A stretch of 64,000 nt of DNA from Paralithodes platypus. Lineage: Eukaryota; Arthropoda; Malacostraca; Decapoda; Lithodidae. Both the position numbers and the translations under genes were made by a program. The stretch is from assembly GCA_032716605.1 (NCBI GenBank), contig CM064509.1, positions 41,745,317 through 41,809,316 on the forward strand. Direction: 5' to 3'. The notes under the pieces were generated by a model that had not been told where the DNA came from, searched no databases, and saw only the letters and a program-made list of their open reading frames with translations. This document shows, piece after piece, positions 1 to 8,699 of the stretch (its first letter is position 1; the number at the start of each line of letters is the position of its first letter).

Positions 1-120
1 CCGTATATATATAAATGTATATATAAATGTACCGTATATATAAATGTATATATAGTATAAAGAGAGCCAGATATAAATAAATGTATAGAGATGGATAAAT
101 AGTGAGAGTGGCAGCTATAG
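1..120. repeat. AT-rich TATATAAATG low-complexity repeat
   Basis: Imperfect reiterations of TATATAAATGTA and CCGTATATATA fill the first 60-70 bases, then grade into purine-rich AT sequence. No coding or element signature is visible. Confidence 0.7.
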
Positions 121-176
121 AGAGTAACATGGTGTGAAATATACAGTAGGTATATTGAATAACATACAGTTGGTTA

Positions 177-195
177 CCCCCCCCCCCCCCCCCCC
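177..195. repeat. poly-C tract (19 C)
   Basis: An uninterrupted run of 19 cytosines. It has poly-G or poly-C counterparts at 11941-11956, 26761-26781 and 27833-27846. Confidence 0.95.
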
Positions 196-247
196 ACCAT
201 CTCCCACACTGCACACTCCCGTCCCGGGACACCTGAGGCTGGTGTTC

Positions 248-597
248 TTAAGGGACCCCACCTCGCTTTTTTTTCTCTTTCTCTTCTTCCCTCTTTGGTT
301 TGTATCCATTCAGCCCCATTCAGTCTACTGTTTTAAGACGTTTACCCCCCATCCAGGTGTCAATATTTTCCTGGCGAGCGGGAGCGAGCCAGCATATATA
401 TATTTTTGTTTTGACAGCAAGCTAAATTTGTAACATTTTTCGATAGAAAAATGTCTCAGGCGAAGCCGGATTTCTCCATACAATGCTGGCTCGTTATCGC
501 TCGCCAGGAAGAAATCGACACCTAGATGGGGATAAACGTCTTATAACAGTTGGCCTAATGGGGCCGAATGGATACAAGGGAAAGAGAGCAAAGGAGT
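248..597. mobile_element. T1-related TTAA foldback element, subfamily with GTATCCATT arms
   Basis: The two halves are inverted copies of each other. GTATCCATTCAGCCCCATT near 302 returns as its complement near 560-577, and GGCGAGCG..AGCGAGCCAGC near 373 returns as its complement near 485-506. A TTAA lies at the left edge (248-251). The right edge abuts the next T1 copy without a clear TTAA. A second copy of the same subfamily, with TTAA at both edges, is at 58036-58408. There is no coding capacity. Confidence 0.75.
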
Positions 598-930
598 ATT
601 CCTTGGTTTTTGGTCTATATATTTATGTATTTATTTATTTTTTAGTTTCCTCGCTAGACCTCCATCAAGCTTAGTAAAACACCCCCTAGACCCCCTTTCA
701 AGATTAAATTTGTACATTTTCTGGTAGAAAAATTTCCCGGCCGAAGGCCGGTCCCTTCTAAAATTAGAGGCTAGCTATCACTCGCCAGGAAAAAATCGAC
801 ACCTAAAGGGCACGAAAGGTTTTAATATTCACAAAATGTCTCAAAATCCCCAAACTAACGGAACGAACGTCTTAAAACCTCAAAGCTAATATGCTAAACA
901 TGAGGGAGAAGGGGGTCCAGAAAAAGCGAG
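598..930 (-). mobile_element. T1 miniature element, interrupted at one end by a CR1-like LINE
   Basis: It carries the T1 landmarks in order: CTCCATCAAGCTTAG, AAATTTGTACATTTT, the GGCCGAAGGCCGG hairpin, a degraded TCGCTCGCCAGG block, CACGAAAGGT, and GAGGGAGAAGGGGGTCCAG. The terminal bases AAAAAGCGAGTA match the start of the T1 copy at 58405, but the expected TTAA is missing because the CR1-like LINE 3' tail begins at 931. The LINE therefore probably landed inside this element. Confidence 0.8.
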
Positions 931-3127
931 TACAAAGGAGTACAAAGGAAATCAAGCAACAACAGATCTAGTGACCCTTCTAGGTTGCTTGTCCTCCAAA
1001 ACACTGAGGATCAAGTGTCCAAACAGTGGTTTAGAGTTGGTAAGGGAACATTGGAAAGGGAATTACTGCCCTGGAACTAATGTCCGTGGCAGGATTAGGA
1101 AGTTAGTAGGGGACAGATGGGTTAGTAACTGAGGGGGGGATAAAATAAAGTTATTCATTTACAAACGCAGTCAGTCGCGGGTTTGATGCGAGATATTTGT
1201 CTAGGCGGAGTTTAAATGAATCAACGGTGATGCAGTCTATAACGTTTCGGGGAAGCCCATTCCACAAGTTGACAACTCGATTGAAGAAGAAATTCTTAGA
1301 TTCGTGTGAGTTAAAAGATTTACCAATAATTTTGCAACCGTTTCCCCGCGTGTAATTAGATTGGTCGATAGTGAAGTACTTACTACAGTTCATATTGTCG
1401 ATGCCTTTGATGATTTTGAACACTTGAATTAAGTCACCTCTTAATCTGCGCTGGGTTAAAGGAAATAGATTTAATTCTCTAAGACGCTCTTCGTATGGTT
1501 TGTTCTTTAGGCTAGGTATCATTTTGGTAACTCTACGTTGAACTCGTTCTAGCTTGTTTATATCTTTTTGGTAATAAGGGCACCAGGATTGAACGCAGTA
1601 TTCCAGAAGAGGGCGGACTAATGAATTGTAAAGGGTTAGGATAACTTCTTTGGATTTATGCTCAAATGACCTGCCTATAAAGCCAATTATTTTGTTTGCC
1701 TTCTTAACAACTTCTGAACATTGTTGACTCGGTTTTAGGTTACTCGATATTGTTACTCCCAGATCGGTTTCTCTGTTTACATTCTTAAGCTGAGTGCCAT
1801 TCATCGAATAGTTTGCTTTCTCATTTAGGTATCCGATATGTAGTACTTTACATTTATCCGCATTGAAACTCATTTGCCAAATTTGGGCACAACATGACAA
1901 TTTATCTAGATTGTGTTGCATATCGTCAACTTGTTCTTTTGAGAGTACGCTATTTGCAATTTTTGTATCGTCAGCAAATTTTGAGATTGTACAGGTGAGA
2001 CCCTCATCTATGTCGTTGATGTAAATTAGAAAGAGAATTGGTCCTAGTACCGATCCCTGGGGTACCCCGCTACTTACATTGGTCCATTTTGATGCCTTAC
2101 CGTTTATGACTACTCTTTGCTTTCTGTTGCTGAGCCAATTTTCTATCCATTTCAACACACCGTCTTGTATTCCATGCGCTTTTAGTTTTAGCAGTAAACG
2201 TTTGTGGGGAACTTTGTCAAAGGCCTTTTGAAAATCAAGGTATATAATATCTACAGCTTTACTCTCATCGTAGAGGTTGAGGATATCGTGGAAGAAGTCT
2301 AAGAGGTTTGTTAAACAGGAACGTTTTTTACGAAAGCCGTGTTGAGTATCTTTAAGTATGTTATTTTCCTCTAAGTGATTTACGAGTCTGTCTCGTATGA
2401 CCGTTTCTAGCATTTTACATACAACTGAGGTTAAGCTAATTGGACGATAGTTACTGGGTAGGGATTTGCTGCCTTTTTTGAATATCGGTGTTACGTTGGC
2501 TAGCTTCCACTGATCGGGCATAGTTCCAGACTGCAAGGATTTATTGAATAGTAATGTCAGTGGTTTAGAGAGCTCATCCTTAGCTTCCTTTAGAACTCTA
2601 GGCGAGATTGTATCAGGTCCAGGCGTTTTATTTACCTTGAGTTTATCTAAACAATTCAATACTTCTCTCTCTGTAACGGTGATATTGCTTAGAACATCTG
2701 AATTATCAATCTGAATCGGCGATGGTGTAGGGATATCACTGAGGTCTTCTGTTGTAAAAACTGATGCAAAGAAGGTATTGAGGGCATTACTCATTTGTTC
2801 TTCGTCTTTGGTGTATTCTCCATTTTCATCGACTAACGGTCCAACAGTTGAAGTAACGACTTTTTTCTTTCTGATATAACTATAGAATTCTTTCGGGTTT
2901 GTTTTACTTTGATTCGCAATATGTAACTCTAAGGTCTTTTTACTTTGCTTAATTAACTTTTTGGCTTTGCGTCGTAGCTCTACAAATTTCAGCCGTTCTT
3001 CGTCATTTTGTGAGGATTTTAATCTATCATTAGCAAATTTTTTAGCAAGCAGGCAGTTTGAAATATCTTTATTCCACCATTTGGGCTTATTATTATGGCC
3101 TGGACGCCGAACTACCCCTACTACCCC
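931..3127 (-). mobile_element. CR1-like LINE copy 1, 5'-truncated
   Basis: The 3' end, at the low-coordinate side, carries reiterated CCTTTGTA bases. It matches base for base in layout the 3' end of the opposite-strand copy ending near 10901. The 3' UTR (931-1150) is shared with that copy at 10681-10901. The 5' limit is set near 3127, where the sequence turns into the CCCTTCGGAGCGCTG dispersed repeat also found at 29313. The endonuclease half is missing, so this copy cannot be autonomous. Confidence 0.85.
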
Positions 3128-3262
3128 TTCAACAATTCTATCCCTTCGGAGCGCTGTTACTGGACGAAATAACCGGAAAAATGTCGTTACCTTTAGAAAT
3201 GGAAATGCTAATCCACCTAATATCTCTAAACCGGTGATGTACTGTGCATTATATTCTGGCAA
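1151..3262 (-). CDS. CR1-like non-LTR retrotransposon reverse transcriptase, N-terminally truncated
   Basis: The frame is open for 703 codons and shows the LINE reverse transcriptase motif series: NYRPISLTS (about residues 271-279), LDFQKAFDKVPH (about 342-353), [11 protein letters not shown] (398-408) and catalytic FADD (429-432). The thumb and C-terminal region follow, with LVRPLLEYCVQSW and NRVVNLWNGLPR. The linker motif KPKWWNKDI near residue 60 is usual just after the endonuclease in this group. Known role: nicked-target-primed reverse transcription of the element RNA. Roughly the first 45 codons come from a neighbouring repeat, so the ATG at 3262 is not the element's own start, and the real endonuclease domain is absent. 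Residue 458 is Cys where copy 2 has Trp (LSCWAQIWQ), possibly a point mutation. There are no internal stops, so the copy is fairly young. Clade assignment CR1 versus a close relative is by motif memory only. Confidence 0.85.
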   Translation of the reverse strand: MPEYNAQYITGLEILGGLAFPFLKVTTFFRLFRPVTALRRDRIVEGVVGVVRRPGHNNKPKWWNKDISNCLLAKKFANDRLKSSQNDEERLKFVELRRKAKKLIKQSKKTLELHIANQSKTNPKEFYSYIRKKKVVTSTVGPLVDENGEYTKDEEQMSNALNTFFASVFTTEDLSDIPTPSPIQIDNSDVLSNITVTEREVLNCLDKLKVNKTPGPDTISPRVLKEAKDELSKPLTLLFNKSLQSGTMPDQWKLANVTPIFKKGSKSLPSNYRPISLTSVVCKMLETVIRDRLVNHLEENNILKDTQHGFRKKRSCLTNLLDFFHDILNLYDESKAVDIIYLDFQKAFDKVPHKRLLLKLKAHGIQDGVLKWIENWLSNRKQRVVINGKASKWTNVSSGVPQGSVLGPILFLIYINDIDEGLTCTISKFADDTKIANSVLSKEQVDDMQHNLDKLSCCAQIWQMSFNADKCKVLHIGYLNEKANYSMNGTQLKNVNRETDLGVTISSNLKPSQQCSEVVKKANKIIGFIGRSFEHKSKEVILTLYNSLVRPLLEYCVQSWCPYYQKDINKLERVQRRVTKMIPSLKNKPYEERLRELNLFPLTQRRLRGDLIQVFKIIKGIDNMNCSKYFTIDQSNYTRGNGCKIIGKSFNSHESKNFFFNRVVNLWNGLPRNVIDCITVDSFKLRLDKYLASNPRLTAFVNE
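3130..3262. repeat. half of the CCCTTCGGAGCGCTG dispersed repeat
   Basis: ATCCCTTCGGAGCGCTG, GGACGAAATAA, GAAAAATG and ATGCTAATCC occur in the same order and spacing at 29313-29400, where the element is a complete foldback. Here only one arm remains next to the 5' end of the CR1-like LINE. Confidence 0.7.
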
Positions 3263-3264
3263 CT

Positions 3265-3430
3265 AATAGACGATTTTGTACAACTTAGGTAGGCCGTTTA
3301 CTCATTCAAAGGCTACAGACTTTCTCAATTTATCTTTTTAGCTGCCATACATCCTTCCTAAGCTTCAGAAATTCGCCTAAATACTGGTGAAGCCTAATAA
3401 AATAGACGTCGCCGGTACAGAAGAGGTTAA
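3265..3430. mobile_element. degenerate T2-type TTAA element
   Basis: Recognisable T2 internal blocks are TAGACGATTTT, CAACTTAGG and CATCCTTCCTAAGC, with a TTAA at 3427-3430. The left end is eroded. It directly abuts the T1 element that starts at the same TTAA. Confidence 0.5.
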
Positions 3431-3796
3431 AGGGAGGCTGGCCGTTTTTCTGGACCCCCTTCTCTCCCATGTTTAGCCCCACTAGTTTTGAGATTATAAG
3501 ACGTTCGGCCCATTAGTTTGGCGATTTTAACACCTTCCGCCCCATTTCGTTGTCAATTTTAAGACTTTTCGTGCCATTTAGGTGTCAAATTTTTCCTGGC
3601 GAGCGATAGCGAGCCTGCAATTTTAAGAGGGATCGGCCTTCGGCCGGGACATTTTTATACCGAAAAATGTACAAATTTACCTTGAATGGGGTCTAGGTTT
3701 TTTTTTTCTAAGCTTGATGGAGGTCTAGGGAGGAAACTACAAACATATATGAATAAATTAATTAATAGACCAAACAAACGGTCAGTCTTCCCTTAA
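3427..3796 (+). mobile_element. T1 miniature element, intact TTAA ends
   Basis: It starts TTAAAGGGAGGCTGGCCG and ends GGTCAGTCTTCCCTTAA, giving terminal inverted repeats inside TTAA. Internal order is GACCCCCTTCTC, GAGATTATAAGACGTTC, GGCGAGCGATAGCGAGCC, GGCCTTCGGCCGG, TACCGAAAAATGTACAAA, AAGCTTGATGGAGG. There is no open reading frame of note. The right TTAA is shared with the T3 element that follows. Confidence 0.85.
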
Positions 3797-4211
3797 CCCT
3801 TGTCTAGCGGGGGGTTTTGGGCTATTTTGGGCATATTCAGGCCCTCCTGAATGATCAATCAAGTATCTGCATGAAAGAAATGTATTCAGCAAAAAACTAG
3901 GCGCTAAAAGCTTCAAAATGAGACCAGAACGAGCTACGTAGCACTCGACGTTCTCACGCAGTGGTACCACTAACATGGGAGTTTAGCGTATAGCGGCATA
4001 TTTTTTCCCTCTACGCTCACTACTGGCAACACTGCCGGCCTCTCGAGAACAGAGGGAGCGTGAGTCAGTGGGTGGCGGTAAGCCCTGGGTGTCGGACGTG
4101 TGGCCTGCTGCGCTCCCGGCCATTTGCACTCTATTTTAGCCCTTTAAAAGCCTTAATAATGCTCCTAACTTGCTGCAAATTGGAACCCGACTCCCGCCAG
4201 TTAAGGGTTAA
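3793..4211 (+). mobile_element. T3 miniature element (TTAACCCTT...GCGGG ends)
   Basis: TTAA at 3793-3796 is followed by CCCTTGTCTAGCGGG. The right end is CCCGCCAGTTAAGGG followed by TTAA at 4208-4211. The ends are imperfect inverted repeats beginning CCCTT, which with a TTAA duplication is the classic piggyBac-type layout. GAGCTACGTAGCACTCG inside it has its complement in the T3 element at 31157-31574, which links the two. No transposase is encoded. Confidence 0.75.
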
Positions 4212-4269
4212 GAATAGCACTCTGAGCCCCAGGCCAGACTGTCTCCAGGATAGGTAATGTGAAGGATTC

Positions 4270-4665
4270 ATACTGACGGCTTGATGGATTGGCTGCAGGA
4301 AAAAACACAGGGAAGAGCGATGATTCTTTATTCTCTAACGTTTCGGGTTATATGCCGGTACCCATCTTCAGTCTCTGGGTACGGTGGCGCTAATAAGTCA
4401 TGTCTCAGCTGTCATTACGTTTGGCTCGCTCTGTGCTGTATTAATGTCTGTCAGATGTTGAATGGGGTGGGTAAGTGTAGGAACATGTTTGTATATCTCA
4501 CTCAAATAGAAGAACGCATGTGTAAATATTGCTGATACGAAATATTGATGAAACGTAATTGGTGCCGAGACGTCACTTATTAGGCCGATTGTACCCAAAC
4601 GTTAGAGAATAAAGAATGGACGCTCTTCCCCTGTGTATTTTCCTCCAGCCAATGCGTCTAGCTAA
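4270..4665. mobile_element. foldback element with long terminal inverted repeats
   Basis: ATTGGCTGCAGGAAAA, ACACAGGGAAGAGCG and TTCTTTATTCTCTAACGTTT at the left return complementary and in reverse order at 4595-4655, so the terminal inverted repeats are about 60-65 bp. The interior is about 240 bp and non-coding. There is no clear TTAA or TA duplication, so the superfamily is open. Confidence 0.75.
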
Positions 4666-4829
4666 TGTAATATAAAGCAATACATTATAACCCACGCTCT
4701 CACGTAGGGGTTCACGAATGTTTATGAATGACTGTACCTAATGTTAGTGGACAGTTGTGACGTCCCCTTCTAGGGAAGTAAACTATATGGTAACCCACAA
4801 AAATGCAGTAGCCCCTGTATGGTACAGTA

Positions 4830-5044
4830 TTAACCCCTTGAAGCTCTGACGCGTTTTAAGCCGTTTATTTTGGCTATCATTAGATGATTTTATTCAGCTT
4901 AGGAAGGCTCTGTGGCTATTAAAAGGGTAAATACTATCTCAATCAACCCTTTGACTTCCATATACCGTTACTAATGTGAATAAAATCGTCTAATATTAAC
5001 CAGAAAACAGAACAGAAAGGCGTATTGGAGCTTGAAAGGGTTAA
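4830..5044. mobile_element. T2 miniature palindromic element
   Basis: TTAACCCCTTGAAGCTC at the left pairs with GAGCTTGAAAGGGTTAA at the right. The interior AGATGATTTTATTCAGC pairs with AATAAAATCGTCTAA. Length is 215 bp including both TTAA. The right TTAA (5041-5044) is shared with the T1 element that follows. Confidence 0.85.
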
Positions 5045-5776
5045 GGGGAGGTTATTCTACTTTCTGTGTGTATGTTCTTATGGTTAATATCATTTCTTCT
5101 AGTTTGCTCCCTAGACCTCTATCAAGTTTAAAAAATACCCACTCCCAAGACCCCCCTCCCAAGATAAATTTGTATCCCGGCCGAAGACCAGTTCCTATTA
5201 GAATTGCAGGCTCGCTGTCGCTTGCCAGAAACAATCGACACCAAATGGCACGATAGGTCTTAACTGAGCCCCAGGCAATATAATATAAATGTACACTCCA
5301 GGACCGGCAGGTTGTCAACAAATTTTTTTTTTCCAGAAAACACCTGGAATGGGTTAGAAATGAAGGAAAACCCACAAAAAAACGATCCCCTAGGATGTCA
5401 TTAATGGGTCCTACGGGGCGCGCGCCCGAAAGTCGGAATTAACATGGGAAATGGGTAGGCAAAAACATGCAAAAACACGTTTTTGCGCGCTCACGCGCAC
5501 GCGGCTAGACTTTGAAGGTTTTCAACCATCGGCATTGTTGCGTGGGATACTTAAAACAGTTCTCATACAAATCTGAGCCCTCTAGGTGCCATAGGACCGG
5601 AGTAATTAACCGCGACGCACCCTATGCGGCGCTGGGATTTAGAAAATTGATGACGAAATGGGGCGAAAGGTATTAAAATCGCCAAACTAATGGGGTGCAT
5701 GTCTCAAAATCTCATAAATAATGGGACTAAGCATGAGGGAGAAGGGGGTTCAGAAAAACCCACCACTTGCCCTTAA
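5041..5776 (-). mobile_element. T1 element split by about 380 bp of foreign sequence
   Basis: The left part from TTAAGGGGAGG runs through CTCCCTAGACCTC, AAATTTGTA, CCGGCCGAAGACC and TCGCTTGCCAG to GGTCTTAA at 5257-5262. T1 resumes at ATTGATGACGAAATGG near 5646 and ends at CCCTTAA (5773-5776). The insert, about 5261-5643, is non-coding and starts CTGAGCCCCAGG. Its junctions (TTAA left, TTTA right) suggest another TTAA insertion with one mutated duplication, but its terminal inverted repeat is not convincing. Confidence 0.7.
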
Positions 5777-5840
5777 GTTAATGACCTTGGCTCCAAAGCC
5801 CAACGGGACGGATATGAGCTGTGTCACCCTATCATCCTCA

Positions 5841-5953
5841 ATAACAACTTTACTTTATTTTATTTTATTTTATTTTTGTATTCAGTAAATATAAAGTTTT
5901 ATACATTATGTAAATATGTACCGATAAATATACTTTATAAACTGCCGACGATT

Positions 5954-6029
<76 letters not shown>
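5841..6029. repeat. (TTTTA)n and (TA)n microsatellites
   Basis: A short TTTTA run at about 5846-5875 is followed by an unbroken (TA)n run of about 70 bp at 5958-6029. The deduced poly-Ile/Tyr peptides across it are artefacts. Confidence 0.95.
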
Positions 6030-6033
<4 letters not shown>

Positions 6034-7034
6034 ATTAAATAAAAAACCTAAGTTATGTTAGATAAAAAAAAGTGTGTGTGTGTGTTTGTTTTAACAGTTT
6101 TATAATTCATATACGGTAGCTCTATAATCTATACTAATTTTTGTACTTTTCAACAGGTAATATAAGTGTTTAACCTGTCATTTACATGTCCAAATTATAA
6201 TGCACCTGTTGTGACTGTATGACCATCATAATACATTACGTTTCTCTACTTTTCAACAGGTAAGCATGGATGTTCTGGGCTGCACAGTGGGTTCCCCCAT
6301 CATTAGGCCATTAACCTCTAGTGTTTCAACTAGTTTGGTCAGTAATATTTTGTTTGTATATACTTATATCAAGGTAATTTTTTAATTTAGAAAATATCAT
6401 ACCAATGTGCCTGCTAATTTTATTACTCACGGAAAGTTGCTCAAATATGCTTCAGATGATTTCCAGAAAACCAAAGATTATTTTAGGAGCAGTGAATTCT
6501 TAATGTAAGTCATACATATATATTTTACGAATATATTTATCCTTGGGGTTTGCTGTACCCCACTTCTTGGTGTTTGTCCCAGTTACAGGAGCTTCTCGGT
6601 TCTAGGGTTAAACGGGCCAGTCTACCAACATGTAGGTTGAGGCTGTATGTATGTATTTGTTATGAAGAGCGTAATTGTGGTTCCTTCAGTCAGGATATTG
6701 TTAATGTACACAATGGTTAGTTATTATCTTATAACATGGGGAATAGATAACTGATAAGTATACTACATAATTAGCTATTTTTCTCACCCATTTGACTGCT
6801 GCGGTCTAGGCTATAACCAAAATAGCCCTCCAAATCAAATTTGCCAGAATTAAATTGCGGAATGAAATCGTGTAAATCCACTTTAAGTCATTATACAGCG
6901 TGATTAAAAAATCCGGTTGCCCAGATTGTATATTGTAATTATTACGGTACGTGTAGCTGGTTATTTATAGTTACTCTGTAGGATACATACACATTTATTA
7001 CAAACATAACAGAACACATATATAAAGTAACTCA
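6030..7034. other. AT-rich stretch without recognisable features
   Basis: I see no supported gene, element end or long repeat here. TACTTTTCAACAGGTAA occurs at about 6146 and 6248, giving a weak 102-bp spacing. A short (GT)n run lies at about 6072-6085. Confidence 0.6.
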
Positions 7035-7601
7035 ACATATTCTCAAAGTTGTAACTCAACAAAAGCAGCTGATGTTCACAACATATTCTCAAAGTTGTAA
7101 CTCAACAAAAGCAGCTGATGTTCACAACATATTCTCAAAGTTGTAACTCAACAAAAGCAGCTGATGTTCACAACATATTCTCAAAGTTGTAACTCAACAA
7201 AAGCAGCTGATGTTCACAACATATTCTCAAAGTTGTAACTCAACAAAAGCAGCTGATGTTCACAACATATTCTCAAAGTTGTAACTCAACAAAAGCAGCT
7301 GATGTTCACAACATATTCTCAAAGTTGTAACTCAACAAAAGCAGCTGATGTTCACAACATATTCTCAAAGTTGTAACTCAACAAAAGCAGCTGATGTTCA
7401 CAACATATTCTCAAAGTTGTAACTCAACAAAAGCAGCTGATGTTCACAACATATTCTCAAAGTTGTAACTCAACAAAAGCAGCTGATGTTCACAACATAT
7501 TCTCAAAGTTGTAACTCAACAAAAGCAGCTGATGTTCACAACATATTCTCAAAGTTGTAACTCAACAAAAGCAGCTGATGTTCACAACATATTCTCAAAG
7601 T
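7035..7601. repeat. 46-bp tandem array, about 12.3 copies
   Basis: The period is 46 bp, counted from successive ACATATTCTCAAAG starts (7035, 7081, 7127 ... 7587). All copies read as identical by eye, which points to very recent expansion. Stops in the unit prevent long reading frames. Confidence 0.95.
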
Positions 7602-7664
7602 TTGACCCGTGATGGCCGTTTAATCATGTACAACTCCATTCTCACGAAAACGGGTAACCAATCG

Positions 7665-8508
7665 TTAAGGGAAGGCAGACCGTTTTTCTAGACCCCCTTC
7701 TCCCTAATGTTTAGCCCCACTACTTTTGAGATTATAAGACGTTCGGCCCATTAGTTTGGCGATTTTAACACTTTTCGCCCCATTTCGATGTCAATTTTAA
7801 GACCTTTTGTGCCATTTAGGTGTCGATTATTTCCTGGCGAGCGATAGCGAGCCTGCAATTTTAACACCTTACGAGCGGCCTAGGCGGTAATTTCTATGTA
7901 CCGCCCAGCGGGGTTTTTTTTTACCATAAATGGGGTTGTTTCCGTGCTCTTTTTCATGCATAAACAAGACCCAGAGCGTAATACAAGTATGTATCCCTGA
8001 AAGGGCATAAATTGAGCTTTCCAATGACACCCGAACCATCCTTCTACGATCACTGGTTGTCTTGCAACGATCGTGCAACCGAAGGGCAAAATGGCTAAAA
8101 TACGGTAATTTTCTTACATTATTACGTGTGTAGCGAGTGAGTGAGGGTGGAGGAGGGTGCAATAAATGTCAGTTGGTCCACAGCGGCCGTGGCGAGCGGT
8201 CAGGAGGAAATCTATGCTCCTCCCACCGCTCCGCTCTCTCTCAGAGCACATTACGTGCTCAAAATTGCACTCGACATATGTGGTGACCCGCATATGGGCA
8301 CGTTTTCTTTAACTCGACATATGTCGAATGCCGCCAGTTAAGGGTTAAGAGGAACCGGCCTTTGGCCGGGATATTTTCTACCGAAAAATGTACAAATTTT
8401 TCTTGAAGGGGGTGTTTTTCTAAGCTTGATGGAGGTCTAGGGAGGAAACTAAAAAAATATATGAATACATTAATTAATAGACCAAACAAACAGTCAGTCT
8501 CCCCTTAA
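7665..8508 (+). mobile_element. T1 element hosting a nested T3 element
   Basis: TTAAGGGAAGGCAGACCG at the left and CAGTCAGTCTCCCCTTAA at the right delimit the T1. Its usual continuity GCCTGCAATTTTAAGAGG is broken exactly at that TTAA by the T3 copy (7861-8348), after which T1 continues with GAGGAACCGGCC. Removing the insert and one TTAA gives the arrangement seen at 28321-28682. Confidence 0.85.
7861..8348 (+). mobile_element. T3 element nested in T1
   Basis: It is flanked by TTAA on both sides (7861-7864 and 8345-8348). The left end is CACCTTACGAGCGGCC and the right end, read on the complement, is CCCTTAACTGGCGGCA. GCATAAATTGAGC and the CGACATATGTCG hexamer pairs lie inside. The interior is non-coding. 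Confidence 0.75.
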
Positions 8509-8699
8509 TTGTTATCTAATTAAGAACTAAAACATCCTGATATCTTCCTTGAACACTTCTTTCACCTGTCCATAAGATTGCATTACAAAGTATTGTTATG
8601 CAATCAAAATATGTTTCGCTTGGGAAAACAGCAACTTACTTCCGCTGAGAACAAAGTACTACCAAAGTTGTGTGTAACATGGCATACTACAGTCGTACT

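Noticed and set aside
3128..3262. N-terminal extension of the CR1-like ORF as a true protein start
   Set aside because: These codons belong to the CCCTTCGGAGCGCTG repeat, which occurs independently at 29313. The open frame there is accidental.
5876..6061. Poly Ile/Tyr frame
   Set aside because: A translation of the (TA)n microsatellite.
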